From: Pleurodeles waltl
Lineage: Eukaryota; Chordata; Amphibia; Caudata; Salamandridae
Direction of reading: 5' to 3'
DNA: 64,000 bases
Assembly: GCF_031143425.1 (NCBI RefSeq)
Contig: NC_090444.1
Location: forward strand, 1,317,639,324-1,317,703,323
Positions 1 through 9,343 of this stretch are shown here, in pieces. The position numbers and the translations under genes are program-made. Below the pieces are notes generated by a model. The model did not search any database. It was not told the DNA's origin and saw only the letters and a list, made by a program, of their open reading frames with translations. Within the stretch, counting starts at the first letter, position 1. Each line of letters opens with the position of its first letter.

Positions 1-399
1 ACAGAAAAAAGTACACAGGTGCAGTTGAATGGCAAAATACACCATCAACGTTGCTTTTCAAACTGTAACACCCGCCATGTGATATATTGCATCACTTGCC
101 CATGTTCACTCACCTACATTGGCCAGACGATATAACCGGCTAAAACACGTATACTTCAACACATGTCCAGGATCAGATGCCCAGTACGAGGAGCCCCTTT
201 GGTTGACCACTACATTGAACAAGACCATCGTCCAGATGACATCGAATGGTCCATCTTATATGAAGTGGATAAAACAAAAACAGATACCCTACTAGCTTCC
301 GTTCTAGATAAAATGGAAGCTCGCCTGATAGAAAGATTTGGTATGGCTAGACGTGGACTAAACGATTTATCTGAGATGTGGGCTTTAATTAAATCTTAA
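1..399 (+). pseudogene. Penelope-like element, GIY-YIG endonuclease C-terminus
   Basis: Reading from base 1 gives the end of a Penelope-like (PLE) polyprotein: a Cys-containing stretch, then the GIY-YIG core (VIYCITCPC...TYIGQT, about bases 85-132), then a basic helix and a C-terminal segment with RLIERFG and RRGLND, ending at a natural stop at 397-399. GIY-YIG nucleases nick target DNA for PLE integration. An in-frame TAA at 133-135, just after the YIG motif, breaks the frame, so this copy is dead. The RT part lies outside the window to the left. The same domain order recurs in the PLE at 59-62 kb. Confidence in the family is high; the clade is not assigned. Confidence 0.8.
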
Positions 400-541
400 T
401 AAATTGCTCCAGAGTGGTTCTTATTTGACAGTTTGTGTGATGGGGAATATGTTAGTTCAAGTCAGCCCCATTGTTGTATACCAACCTTGTTTCAAGTTAA
501 TTGTTTATGTTAAATGTTGTGGTCTGCATAGGATATAGGAT
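400..541 (+). other. Probable PLE 3' non-coding sequence, left of DIRS insertion
   Basis: Non-coding sequence follows directly on the PLE stop codon and is cut by the DIRS element at 542. I infer it is PLE 3' UTR continuing at 6089. No other feature is visible. Confidence 0.45.
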
Positions 542-789
542 AATGGAGATTTTCTTAGCTTTAGTGAAAGAAAGTCTTGATTTTATTAAAACACGGAGGC
601 GAGTATTATGCTTATCTTCTCTTGCTTTAATTCAAATAGCAGCCAAGAAACTACAAATCCCAGCAAACCCCGCTGGGAAACTACAAATAAATGAGTATGT
701 CATACAGTATGTCATACAGAATGTAACCAATCAGATGCATAGAAGGGTATAAACATATTGGCTGATAGCAACAAGTCCTCTTTTCTTGC
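542..789 (-). repeat. DIRS left (3') inverted terminal repeat
   Basis: Bases from about 581 to 789 are the near-perfect reverse complement of 5880-6088. The outermost 542-580 is present only at this end and is copied, inverted, in the internal complementary region at 1102-1141. The similarity stops after the shared TTTTCTTGC. Confidence 0.88.
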
Positions 790-1076
790 AGAGCAGTTAA
801 GACACTCTGAATAAAGGTATTATCAACAGCAAAATAATACATGCCAATATAACTGAAAATAGAGCCTCAAAACGATAAATAACATGAATAGTCTTTTGAT
901 CCAACTTGGGAAAGAAGAGGTCTTGAAATAGAGACGTTTCTTGAGTCGAGGAAGTTGCCGCCTGCAGATTATCCTGGAAGGATGCGGAAAGGATCCTAGG
1001 CTGACTGGTTGGTGGTGGAAGTTGTACCTAATGAGAGTAAAGGGAGGGTTAATAATAGACCCAAAGCGGTGGGATA

Positions 1077-1175
1077 ATACTCGCCTCCGTGTTTTAATAA
1101 AATCAAGACTTTCTTTCACTAAAGCTAAGAAAATCTCCATTTTATTACAAGCACGGAGGCTCCTATTATGCTTAG
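1077..1175 (-). repeat. DIRS internal complementary region (circle-junction template)
   Basis: Bases 1077-1141 are the reverse complement of the left end (542-606), and bases 1139-1175 are the reverse complement of the right end (6053-6088). The two halves meet at ATT (1139-1141), the complement of the AAT found at both outer ends. In the accepted DIRS replication model this region templates joining of the ends into a circle. It abuts the recombinase stop codon at 1177. Confidence 0.88.
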
Positions 1176-1176
1176 T

Positions 1177-4100
1177 TCAAAGCATAGAAATTATTGAATT
1201 AGCTACATGAGACACAGGTTTGCAATAAAAGGTTCTAAAGGTTGAGACATTAGACCAATCAGCGGATTTGAGAATGTCCCCCAAGCTCAAACCTGTCCAA
1301 AAAGCTTTGGAAGCCATAGCTCCTCTGGTAGAATGGGCACCAAAAGTGGAAGTGTTAATGCCAGCTAATTCCATCATCCATTTCACCCATCGTGCTAAAG
1401 TAGTGGAGGTTACAGGTTTATGAGGGGGTCTGAAAGAGACGAGGAGTTGAGCTTCAGAGGACTTCCTCAAATCCTTAGTTCTAGAAATGTATTCCTTCAA
1501 ACAATTTCCGACACATAAGTTAACATGTTCAGGAAAATAAGGATAAAACACAGACATTAAATTAGTTTTTGTTCGTCTTTGTACCTGAAAGAAAACACCT
1601 TGAGGAGTATACTGGACTGAGGTGACATCTAAAGCTCTAACATCAGAAATACGTTTTAGGGAAACCAAACAAAGAAGCATGGTTAATTTGGCAGAAAGCA
1701 ACTTTAGAGATAGAAGGGAATTGGACGGTTGAGATAAGAAAAATTGTAAAATTACATTAACATCCCACATGTAATTGTACTTCGGTAAAGGGGGTTTAGT
1801 GAAACGGATTCCTTTCAATAAACGGCAAATCAGAGGATGTTCACCGACAGGTTTATTATTTACTCTGTCATGTTCCGCGGAAATTGCCGACCTGTACATG
1901 TTGACCGTTCTGTAGGCCTTTCCTTGAGCTGCCAATGAGGCTAAGAAATTAACAACTAGGACTATATCCGCTGAAGTGGGATTGGCACCCCTGAGCAAAC
2001 ACCAATTATGCCAGGCTGACCATGCTGACTTGTAAGCTTTGGTTGTGCCAGGAGCCCAGGCTTGTCGTATGAAGCTTGCAGCTTCCTGCGAAATTCCTGG
2101 GGTTCTCCAGGCAGACCCGAAACCATCCAAGCAACTAACTGGAGGGATTGACTGAGTATCAGGTCGTGGGGATGACCTTGAGGGTTCAATAGCAGAGATG
2201 GAAAATTTGGAAGAAGAACGGGGAGATCTATAAGAAGTTCGAGAGCTAACGGGAACCAAGGCTGACCCTGCCAGAGAGGGGTAATCAAGAATACTCTGGT
2301 GGATTGACGTCGAACCTGCGCCAAAACTCTGGAAATCATTATGAAAGGAGGAAAAGCATAGTTGGTTTGATTGGACCAGTCCTGTTGGAAAGCATTGGTG
2401 GCGAAAGCTTGGGGGTCTGGTCGCCAGCTGTAGAACCGAGGGATCTGGGTGTTTAAACGGGAAGCAAAAAGATCGACCGAGAAGGGACCGAATTTGGAAG
2501 AAAGAACGTTGAATATTGAGGGGTGAAGACGCCAATCGCTGGAATCTTGAAGGTATCTTGAACACCAATCTGCGATTGTGTTCATCTCTCCTGGAAGGTA
2601 CCCTGCACGGAGCGAAATTTGATTTTGGAGACAGAATTCCCATAGACTCTTTGCCAATTCGGCAAGGGGTTTTGACCGAGTACCCCCGAGATGATTTATG
2701 TAACGAACCGCGGAAAGGTTGTCCATCCGGAGGAGAATAGAACAGCTTACCCTGTCTTTGGCGAAGGTTTGGATCGCAAAGGAACCTGCAAGAATCTCTA
2801 AACAATTTATGTGCAGATATGACTCCTCTCTTGACCATAAACCTCCAGTCGAGAACTGAGCGCATCTTGCGCCCCAACCAGTCCGACTTGCATCGGATTC
2901 TAAAACAAGATCTGGTGCTGTAGAGAATATTGCCCGGCCATTCCAAGCATCTAGATGATCGAGCCACCATTGAAGTTCGATCCGGGATTCGTGATCCAGC
3001 AAAATTAGGTCTTCGTAAGTAAAGCCTTCTCTGAGATGCCGGATTTTTAATCTCTGGAGTGCTCGATAATGAAGGGGACCTGGAAAAATAGCTTGAATGG
3101 ATGAAGCTAAAAGACCGATTATCCGGGCGAGACTCTTGATCGTAAGTTGTGATTTGCTGAGGACCAAGTGTATTTCCTTCTTGATATGGGAAATTTTCTG
3201 GGCCGGAAGATGAAGAGTAGCCTTGGTAGAGTTTATAAGGAAACCCAAAAATTCCATGTGATGAGATGGAATGAGGTTGGATTTGTCGTTGTTTATTAGA
3301 AAACCTAATCCCTGAAGGAGAGAAACTAACATGTTTACATGCTGTATGAGAGTGGACCTGTCCTGGTGTAGGATAAGGAAGTCGTCTAAGTAGACGATAA
3401 TTCTGACTCCCTGAGCTCGTAAATGAGTTATGACTGGCTTCAACACCTTGGTAAAGCACCAAGGAGCCGAGGAGAGACCAAATGGAAGACATGTAAATCG
3501 ATAAAATTGGCCGTTCCACTGGAATTGTAGGAACTTTCTGAAGTAGTGATGGATGGGAATGGAAAGATATGCATCTTGTTAGTCTAGTCGGACCATCCAA
3601 TCGTTTGTTAACAACGAATCTCGAAGATGGAGAATAGTTTCCATCTTGAAATGGTGATAGACGACAAATTTGTTGAAAAACTTGAGGTTTATCACAGGAC
3701 GAAATTTCTTGTTCTTCTTTTGCACCAGAAACAGAGTGCTTGTAAAGCCTGAAGGGTGAGGGACGCATGGCTCTATCGCCTGCTTGAGAATCAAGGAATG
3801 GACCTCGCGTGAAAGAAGAGTGTTTTGTTGTTCGGAAAACTTTAAGGGTTTTGGAGGACGATGTTGGAAAGGAATTGAATAGAGTTCTATATGATAACCT
3901 GAAATTGTCTGAAGGACCCAAGGATCTGCGGTTAAGGACCGCCAATTTGTCACAAACATAGCTGTCCGGCCTCCCACCAACAATGAGCCATAAGGAGGAA
4001 CGCTTACCTGCGTTTTGGGAGCCTCTGGATCTGAAGCCACGTCTGAAGGAGCGATACCTTTGTGGATAGAACTGTGGCTTGTACTCCTGAGGGTACGAAG

Positions 4101-5247
4101 AGGAGCCTCTGGTCTGATTGACCGCACCCCTCTGGGTGTAACGGCCGGCAAAGCGGCTCCTGCCTTTGCCGGCTCTTCCAAAAACACGGGAGTGAAAGAT
4201 TTTGTTCATGGAAGACTGCGCCTTGTCCATTGAGGTGAAAGTTTGAACATATTTGCTGAGTTCTTTGAGGAAAGAGTCTCCAAACAGCAAACCATTGGCT
4301 TCTGGACCCGTCTCCTTGGTTGCGAGCGAATTAAGTTTAGGGTCGATTTTGAGGAGTAGACTTTTCCGTCTTTCCTGTGCCATAGAGGCGTTAGCATTTC
4401 CAAGAAGACATATCGCCCGTTGGGCCCAATTTGAGAGTACAACCGGATCCACTTTTTTACTCTCCATTCTAGCCTCTTCTGCTAGATCTAAAATTCTAGT
4501 GAGCGGACCAGAGATGTCAAGCAACCTGTCCTGACAGTTGGTCCAAGCTCTGTCCACACCTTTTTTGGGATCTTTCCCAAATTTTGTGAAAAACATTATC
4601 ATGTTTGGATCAATGGCCGGAGTATTGGTGATGTTGTTTGGCAGGGAAGGTCTGGGGCACTCAGATTTAAGTCTGTTGCGTACTAATTTATCTAGTGGTT
4701 GACGTAAATTCTTCAGTACGTATTCTGAGACATGATCACAGGGAGTCCATTCAGTGGAATTTGGGTGACGGATAAGGGATGGGTCAAACATTGGTTGACC
4801 CGCGAAATCCAATAAAGTATTCTTCAATTTTGATTGAGAGGAAGACTCTCCCAGTTTACTCAGAGAAGTTTTACGCCTCTTCTCCATAGGCCCTGGCCAG
4901 ATCATTATGTCTGGATCCTCCTTATCCGAATCTTTATCCGAATCTGAATCACCCATATCATCATCAGTGTCTCCCAGATTAGTGATCTGTATAGGAAAGG
5001 AAGTGCTAGGGGACTGGTTAGGTACCTTTTTTGCCGGAGAGTCGGATTCCTCCTGAGCCTTGTCTGCCTTTCTTTTTTTGGATTTAGAAGGCGAGGCAGA
5101 AGAGATTAACTTCCTGATAGAGGCCTCAAATGTTTTAGAAAACCCAGAAATTGAAGAAGATACCGCTTTCTGGACAGAATCTTTAATAAAAGAGTCCAAG
5201 TCATCTTTGAATTGCTGAGCGTCGTCTTCTTCAGAAAAATTCTCCAT
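1177..5247 (-). CDS. DIRS Gag and tyrosine recombinase in one 1356-aa frame
   Basis: The frame starts at the ATG at 5247 and ends at 1177. Residues 1-420 are Gag-like: an acidic N-terminus, a Lys/Arg-rich stretch, then a Ser/Arg/Tyr-rich basic segment. Residues about 1045-1356 form a tyrosine recombinase. This has a core-binding region (SFIRQAW...TTKAYKSAW) and a catalytic region with Arg in RISDVRAL, the HxxR box HSTRG, the SADW motif and a probable nucleophile Tyr in TFYCK. The recombinase integrates circular cDNA. Residues about 430-1040 are the out-of-frame readout of the overlapping RT gene and show no domain. In described DIRS elements Gag and recombinase are usually separate ORFs, so the uninterrupted fusion is notable. 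Whether it is made as one protein cannot be told from sequence. Confidence 0.85.
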   Translation of the reverse strand: MENFSEEDDAQQFKDDLDSFIKDSVQKAVSSSISGFSKTFEASIRKLISSASPSKSKKRKADKAQEESDSPAKKVPNQSPSTSFPIQITNLGDTDDDMGDSDSDKDSDKEDPDIMIWPGPMEKRRKTSLSKLGESSSQSKLKNTLLDFAGQPMFDPSLIRHPNSTEWTPCDHVSEYVLKNLRQPLDKLVRNRLKSECPRPSLPNNITNTPAIDPNMIMFFTKFGKDPKKGVDRAWTNCQDRLLDISGPLTRILDLAEEARMESKKVDPVVLSNWAQRAICLLGNANASMAQERRKSLLLKIDPKLNSLATKETGPEANGLLFGDSFLKELSKYVQTFTSMDKAQSSMNKIFHSRVFGRAGKGRSRFAGRYTQRGAVNQTRGSSSYPQEYKPQFYPQRYRSFRRGFRSRGSQNAGKRSSLWLIVGGRPDSYVCDKLAVLNRRSLGPSDNFRLSYRTLFNSFPTSSSKTLKVFRTTKHSSFTRGPFLDSQAGDRAMRPSPFRLYKHSVSGAKEEQEISSCDKPQVFQQICRLSPFQDGNYSPSSRFVVNKRLDGPTRLTRCISFHSHPSLLQKVPTIPVERPILSIYMSSIWSLLGSLVLYQGVEASHNSFTSSGSQNYRLLRRLPYPTPGQVHSHTACKHVSFSPSGIRFSNKQRQIQPHSISSHGIFGFPYKLYQGYSSSSGPENFPYQEGNTLGPQQITTYDQESRPDNRSFSFIHSSYFSRSPSLSSTPEIKNPASQRRLYLRRPNFAGSRIPDRTSMVARSSRCLEWPGNILYSTRSCFRIRCKSDWLGRKMRSVLDWRFMVKRGVISAHKLFRDSCRFLCDPNLRQRQGKLFYSPPDGQPFRGSLHKSSRGYSVKTPCRIGKESMGILSPKSNFAPCRVPSRRDEHNRRLVFKIPSRFQRLASSPLNIQRSFFQIRSLLGRSFCFPFKHPDPSVLQLATRPPSFRHQCFPTGLVQSNQLCFSSFHNDFQSFGAGSTSIHQSILDYPSLAGSALVPVSSRTSYRSPRSSSKFSISAIEPSRSSPRPDTQSIPPVSCLDGFGSAWRTPGISQEAASFIRQAWAPGTTKAYKSAWSAWHNWCLLRGANPTSADIVLVVNFLASLAAQGKAYRTVNMYRSAISAEHDRVNNKPVGEHPLICRLLKGIRFTKPPLPKYNYMWDVNVILQFFLSQPSNSLLSLKLLSAKLTMLLCLVSLKRISDVRALDVTSVQYTPQGVFFQVQRRTKTNLMSVFYPYFPEHVNLCVGNCLKEYISRTKDLRKSSEAQLLVSFRPPHKPVTSTTLARWVKWMMELAGINTSTFGAHSTRGAMASKAFWTGLSLGDILKSADWSNVSTFRTFYCKPVSHVANSIISML
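1962..4187 (-). pseudogene. DIRS RT / RNase H / methyltransferase, one nonsense codon
   Basis: This frame overlaps the Gag-recombinase frame. From 4187 it encodes the RT fingers (FRPVINLKFFNKF). A TAA at 3581-3579 falls where DIRS RTs carry the conserved D-L-x-D-A-Y block (here VRLD, stop, then QDAYLSIPI). The rest continues in frame to 1962: the palm with LPFGLSSAP and the catalytic YLDD (in IIVYLDDFLIL); RNase H with ESDAS, CLEIL, RMDN and ADWCSRY; then the DIRS-specific methyltransferase-like domain (FGPFSVDLFASRLN...FYSWRPDP). RT copies the element RNA and RNase H removes it. The role of the methyltransferase-like part is unknown. With only one stop, either the copy is recently dead or this is a sequencing or readthrough site. 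Confidence 0.85.
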
Positions 5248-5879
5248 ATTCCCAGAAAAAATTGTTATATATGGAATATTAAAATGAATAAATTAAGAAT
5301 TTCCTCTTGACCAGGGTAATTAAATTATCTGACTAAATGAAAAAATATAACCCTGAAATAAGGGGCGAGTATACTGCCAAAACGAAGTCTGTGAAGCCCC
5401 CAGTAGATTATATACGATAATTTATATATTAGCGTGTTGACAAAACCAGGAGAAAACGGAAGAAATGCCGAGAGGACGAAAAGCGCGCTGCCGAAGGAGT
5501 GTCCGTTGGTAAACAAAGCCGCGGAGAGCAGCCGGCAGGCGTCAGCTGAGGGAACAGCTGATCTGACGCGCGTTCAATGAACTAGCTGTCAGAAGCTGTG
5601 AAACTCCGTCCGCTCGCGTTCAGAAGAACGCTGCGGATTAGAGCTCGCGCGCGCGCGCGCGCCCCAGGCGTTCAGGATAGAACGTTGGGGCGCGATACGA
5701 AAGATTGAAATGTTCGGCAAATTTAACAAAAGCGAAACCGAAAAAAGGTTATAACAAGTTAAAAAAGCATACATTAAACATAGAAACACAGAGTAACAAT
5801 AGAAAAAGGGTAATATATATAACCAACACAAACTTTAGTGAATGAGTAAAAGATAGTACTTATCTTGACTGCTAGCAGC
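5248..5879 (-). promoter_or_regulatory. DIRS 5' leader, CpG-rich
   Basis: About 630 bp between the right inverted repeat and the Gag ATG, with no convincing ORF. It contains a CpG-rich stretch (about 5480-5695) including an alternating CG run at 5647-5662. The DIRS promoter is expected in the terminal repeat and leader. No TATA box or initiator can be assigned by eye. Confidence 0.45.
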
Positions 5880-6088
5880 AAGAAAAGAGGACTTGTTGCT
5901 ATCAGCCAATATGTTTATACCCTTCTATGCATCTGATTGGTTACATTCTGTATGACATACTGTATGACATACTCATTTATTTGTAGTTTCCCAGCGGGGT
6001 TTGCTGGGATTTGTAGTTTCTTGGCTGCTATTTGAATTAAAGCAAGAGAAGATAAGCATAATAGGAGCCTCCGTGCTTGTAATAAAAT
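5880..6088 (-). repeat. DIRS right (5') inverted terminal repeat
   Basis: Reverse complement of about 581-789. Both copies include a duplicated TATGACATAC motif and the hairpin CCCAGCGGGGTTTGCTGGG. Confidence 0.88.
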
Positions 6089-7390
6089 TAAATTAATATA
6101 TCCTCTCATGTTAGAGATGGATGTGAGACGCTCTATCAATAATAAGGGCTGCCGAGGTCTCATTGATGAGTTGGTATTTATTATAAACTCACAATTGTGT
6201 TATGTTTGTACAGTCCGTTTAAAAAAAAAAAAAAATAAAAAAAAAAAAAAAAATTGTGAGGTGGTTGTATTTAATATGCCATCATCTTTTATTGGTATTA
6301 ATTTGATTATATGCACGGCAACTGAAATGTTTCTTATCTAAGTCGGCAGTAATATAATTGATATTTAGCAATGTTGCTCCTTGCTGATGTTTTGAGTTCT
6401 GTATATTTTTCTGTATATTTCAAAATGGCCGCCACACTTGCGATGTTACACATATAACACGCTAAGTCCCCTTTTCTTTGTCAATTGTGGACGCGTAGCT
6501 TAGGTGACGGCCCGAGCTGCGGTTCATTTAAATGCACGCCGTTTCAGCGTGCTCCATGATGATTTCCTCATTCTTAGGCATAGAAGTCTGGTATTTTTGG
6601 GTTATAAAGGTAGGTGCCATGCATTTCGACGCACCAGCGTTTCACATGCTTGGGCGTCCTCTTCTTTTTTACGTTACTAAGTGTACGTCATTATTTTCTT
6701 CTTACAGCAATAGTCTGGTCGCATTTAATAATTGTGTGCGCCTGCAATGAACTTTCCAAGCTAAGGTTAGTCCCTTGAGCTACGCGTCTCCTTGTTATTT
6801 TTGTTATGTTTTTATTTATATTTGAAGTATGATGCTTACTGTTTTGATTAATGTTTGTAGGATTACATGTGCCTTTTTTTGTTTTAGTGTTATATCGGGT
6901 TTATATGTTTATATATTTGTAAGTCTTGGTTGGTATACCTTGGGGATTGACTTTTCCTTTTTAATTAACAATACGGATACGAGAGGTGGTTGTAGCTTGA
7001 CTATTTGTATAGATAATTTTTCTAATGAGTGTGATTTCACATTTTTATTCTTTTATGGCTGGTTTATGCACATATGAGGTGCAGTTGGTGAACAGGTGTG
7101 GCTCCCACACCCGGTGGTATTCTAGCATTTCTTGATTATAGGTTCTTGGTTGGTAATATGATTGTGTCGTAGTTTCTTAGGCCGAAATGCATCGACTATA
7201 CTGCTCTAAGGAGTGACTGTTGGAACTTTTGAAACATTTGGATTGAATAATTTGGAGAGTGGATCGGACGTTCATTCCAGTGTTGGACTCCCTGCACTGG
7301 AACAGGATTCTTTCCTCCTACAACTGTCACTACCTGGATTCACGACTGCTTGCCTGTCCATGGTTAAGCAGCTTGTATTTTATTTTTTAA
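6089..7390. other. Non-coding sequence, probably PLE 3' remnant, between DIRS and satellite
   Basis: No protein domain seen. It holds an A-rich tract at 6221-6253, an ATGGCCGCC box at 6425 resembling one near 62632 in the other PLE, and a short GGCCGAAATGC near 7181 that resembles the CGAAACGCG box in the tail of the other PLE. I infer it is the rest of the PLE interrupted by DIRS, possibly including a second repeat copy. Confidence 0.35.
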
Positions 7391-7673
7391 GTCCCAGGAT
7401 GCTTGTTTCCGGTCCAGTGAGGACTTGGCTTGGCAGTTCGGTCTGGACGGTTCCCATGAGGAACAGGGTCAAGACTGATTTGCATATGGCTGGGTCCAAA
7501 CTGGGGTGGCATGGTGAGCAAAAGAACGATGGATTAAACCCAGATCTATGACTGGGGGTGAGTGTTTGACAATGTTCAGCATTCCGTCCATCACTTGTTG
7601 TTTTTGCTTTGTCGCCCTAAGTGGGAAGGGTATGCCCAGACGTGGGTCCCGTGCTTCCCCATGCCAATGGATT

Positions 7674-7728
7674 CAAGCTAGCCTGGCTGATGAGGGGTGA
7701 AACCCCGAAACCGGTCCCAGGATGCTTG
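7674..7728 (+). ncRNA. Hammerhead ribozyme 1
   Basis: Core CTGATGA (7687-7693); stem II GGGG/CCCC closed by a TGAAA loop; GAAA (7707-7710); very short stem III CC/GG; cleavage triplet GTC (7714-7716). Stem I is CAAGC and CCTGG pairing with CCAGG and GCTTG around an internal loop. All core positions are consensus. The two-pair stem III is the known newt-type feature and usually needs stem I contacts or dimers for activity. Confidence 0.92.
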
Positions 7729-7995
7729 TTTCCGGTCCAGTGATGACCTGGCTTGGCAGTTCGGTCTGGACTGTTCCCATGAGGAACAGGGTCAAGACTG
7801 ATTTGCATATGGCTGGGTCCAAACTGGGGTGGCATGGTGAGCAAAAAAACGATGGATTAAATCCAGATCTGTGACTGGGGGTGAATGTTTGACAATGTTC
7901 AGCATTCCGTCCATCACTTGTTGTTTTTGCATTTGTCGCCCTAGTGGGAAGGGTATGCCCAGACGTGGGTCCCGTGCTTCCCATGCCACTGGATT

Positions 7996-8050
7996 CAAGC
8001 TAGCCTGGCTGATGAGGGGTGAAACCCCGAAACCGGTCCCAGGATGCTTG
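7996..8050 (+). ncRNA. Hammerhead ribozyme 2
   Basis: Consensus core (CTGATGA at 8009), full stem II, CCGG stem III, cleavage after C8038. No defects seen. Confidence 0.92.
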
Positions 8051-8318
8051 TTTTCAGTCCAGGGAAGACCTGGTCTAGCAGTTCGGGCTGGACTGTTCCC
8101 ATGGGCAACAGGGTCAAGACTGATTTGCATATGGCTGGGTCCAAACTGGAATGGCATGGGCAGCAAAAAAACGATGGATTAAACACAGATCTGTGACTGG
8201 GGGTGAATGTTTGACAATGTTCAGCATTCCGTCCATCACTTGTTGTTTTTGCATTTGTCGCCCTAAGTGGGAAGGGTATGCCCAGACGTGGGTCCCGTGC
8301 TTCCCATGCCACTGGATT

Positions 8319-8373
8319 CAAGCTAGCCTGGCTGATGAGGGGTGAAACCCCGAAACCGGTCCCAGGATGCTTG
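8319..8373 (+). ncRNA. Hammerhead ribozyme 3
   Basis: Consensus core (CTGATGA at 8332), full stems, cleavage after C8361. No defects seen. Confidence 0.92.
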
Positions 8374-8641
8374 TTTCCAGTCCAGGGAAGACCTGGCCTA
8401 GCAGTTCGGGCTGGACTGTTCCCATGGGCAACAGGGTCAAGACTGATTTGCATATGGCTGGGTCCAAACTGGAATGGCATGAGCAGCAAAAAAATGATGG
8501 ATTAAACCCAGATCTGTGACTGGGGGTGAATGTTTGACAATGTTCAGCATTCTGTCCATCACTTGTTGTTTTTGCATTTGTCGCCCTAAGTGGGAAGGGT
8601 ATGCCCAGACGTGGGTCCCGTGCTTCCCATGCCACTGGATT

Positions 8642-8696
8642 CAAGCTAGCCTGGCTGATGAGGGGTGAAACCCCGAAACCAGTCCCATGATGCTTG
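8642..8696 (+). ncRNA. Hammerhead ribozyme 4, altered stem III
   Basis: Core intact (8655), but stem III reads CCAG instead of CCGG, losing one of its two pairs. The 3' arm of stem I has CCATG for CCAGG. Probably weak. The CCAG variant recurs in ribozyme 7, exactly three monomers later. Confidence 0.82.
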
Positions 8697-8965
8697 TTTC
8701 CAGTCCAGGGAAGACCTGGCCTAGCAGTTCGGGCTGGACTGTTCCCATGGGGAACAGGGTCAAGACTGATTTGCATATGGCTGGGTCCAAACTGGAATGG
8801 CATGGGCAGCAAAAAAACGATGGATTAAACCCAGATCTGTGACTGGGGGTGAATGTTTGACAATGTTCAGCATTCCGTCCATCACTTGTTTGTTTTTGCA
8901 TTTGTCGCCCTAAGTGGGAAGGGTATGCCCAGACGTGGGTCCCTTGCTTCTCATGCCACTGGATT

Positions 8966-9020
8966 CAAGCTAGCCTGGCTAATGAGGGGTGAAACCCCGA
9001 AACCGGTCCCAGGATGCTTG
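8966..9020 (+). ncRNA. Hammerhead ribozyme 5, core mutant
   Basis: The core reads CTAATGA (8979-8985). This changes the invariant G5 to A, which is known to abolish hammerhead cleavage. Stems II, III and GTC (9006-9008) are otherwise intact. Predicted inactive, leaving a longer uncut transcript unit across this junction. Confidence 0.88.
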
Positions 9021-9288
9021 TTTCCAGTCCAGGGAAGACCTGGTCTAGCAGTTCGGGCTGGACTGTTCCCATGGGGAACAGGGTCAAGACTGATTTGCAT
9101 ATGGCTGGGTCCAAACTGGAATGGCATGGGCAGCAAAAAAATGATGGATTAAACCCAGATCTGTGACTGGGGGTGAATGTTTGACAATGTTCAGCATTCT
9201 GCCCATCACTTGTTGTTTTTGCATTTGTCGCCCAAAGTGGGAAGGGTATGTCCAGACGTGGGTCCCGTGCTTCCCATGCCACTGGATT

Positions 9289-9343
9289 CAAGCTAGCCTG
9301 GCTGATGAGGGGTGAAACCCTGAAACCGGTCCCAGGATGCTTG
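9289..9343 (+). ncRNA. Hammerhead ribozyme 6, stem II wobble
   Basis: Core intact (9302). Stem II is GGGG/CCCT, giving a G-U pair next to the core. Cleavage triplet 9329-9331. Likely active but weaker. Same variant as ribozyme 9. Confidence 0.88.

Larger units (their letters stand above)
542..6088 (-). mobile_element. DIRS-type tyrosine-recombinase retrotransposon
   Basis: A 5.5-kb element on the minus strand with every DIRS hallmark. It has inverted terminal repeats (right copy 5880-6088, left copy about 581-789), an internal complementary region near the 3' end (1077-1175), a Gag/tyrosine recombinase frame, and an overlapping frame with RT, RNase H and a DIRS-type methyltransferase. There is no integrase and there are no LTRs. 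The trinucleotide AAT occurs at both ends (542-544 and 6086-6088). The internal complementary region contains its complement exactly where the two ends would be joined in a circle. DIRS elements are known to integrate by recombinase from circular DNA without target duplication. It appears inserted into the 3' region of a PLE. One stop codon in RT is the only clear defect, so the copy looks fairly young. Confidence 0.92.
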
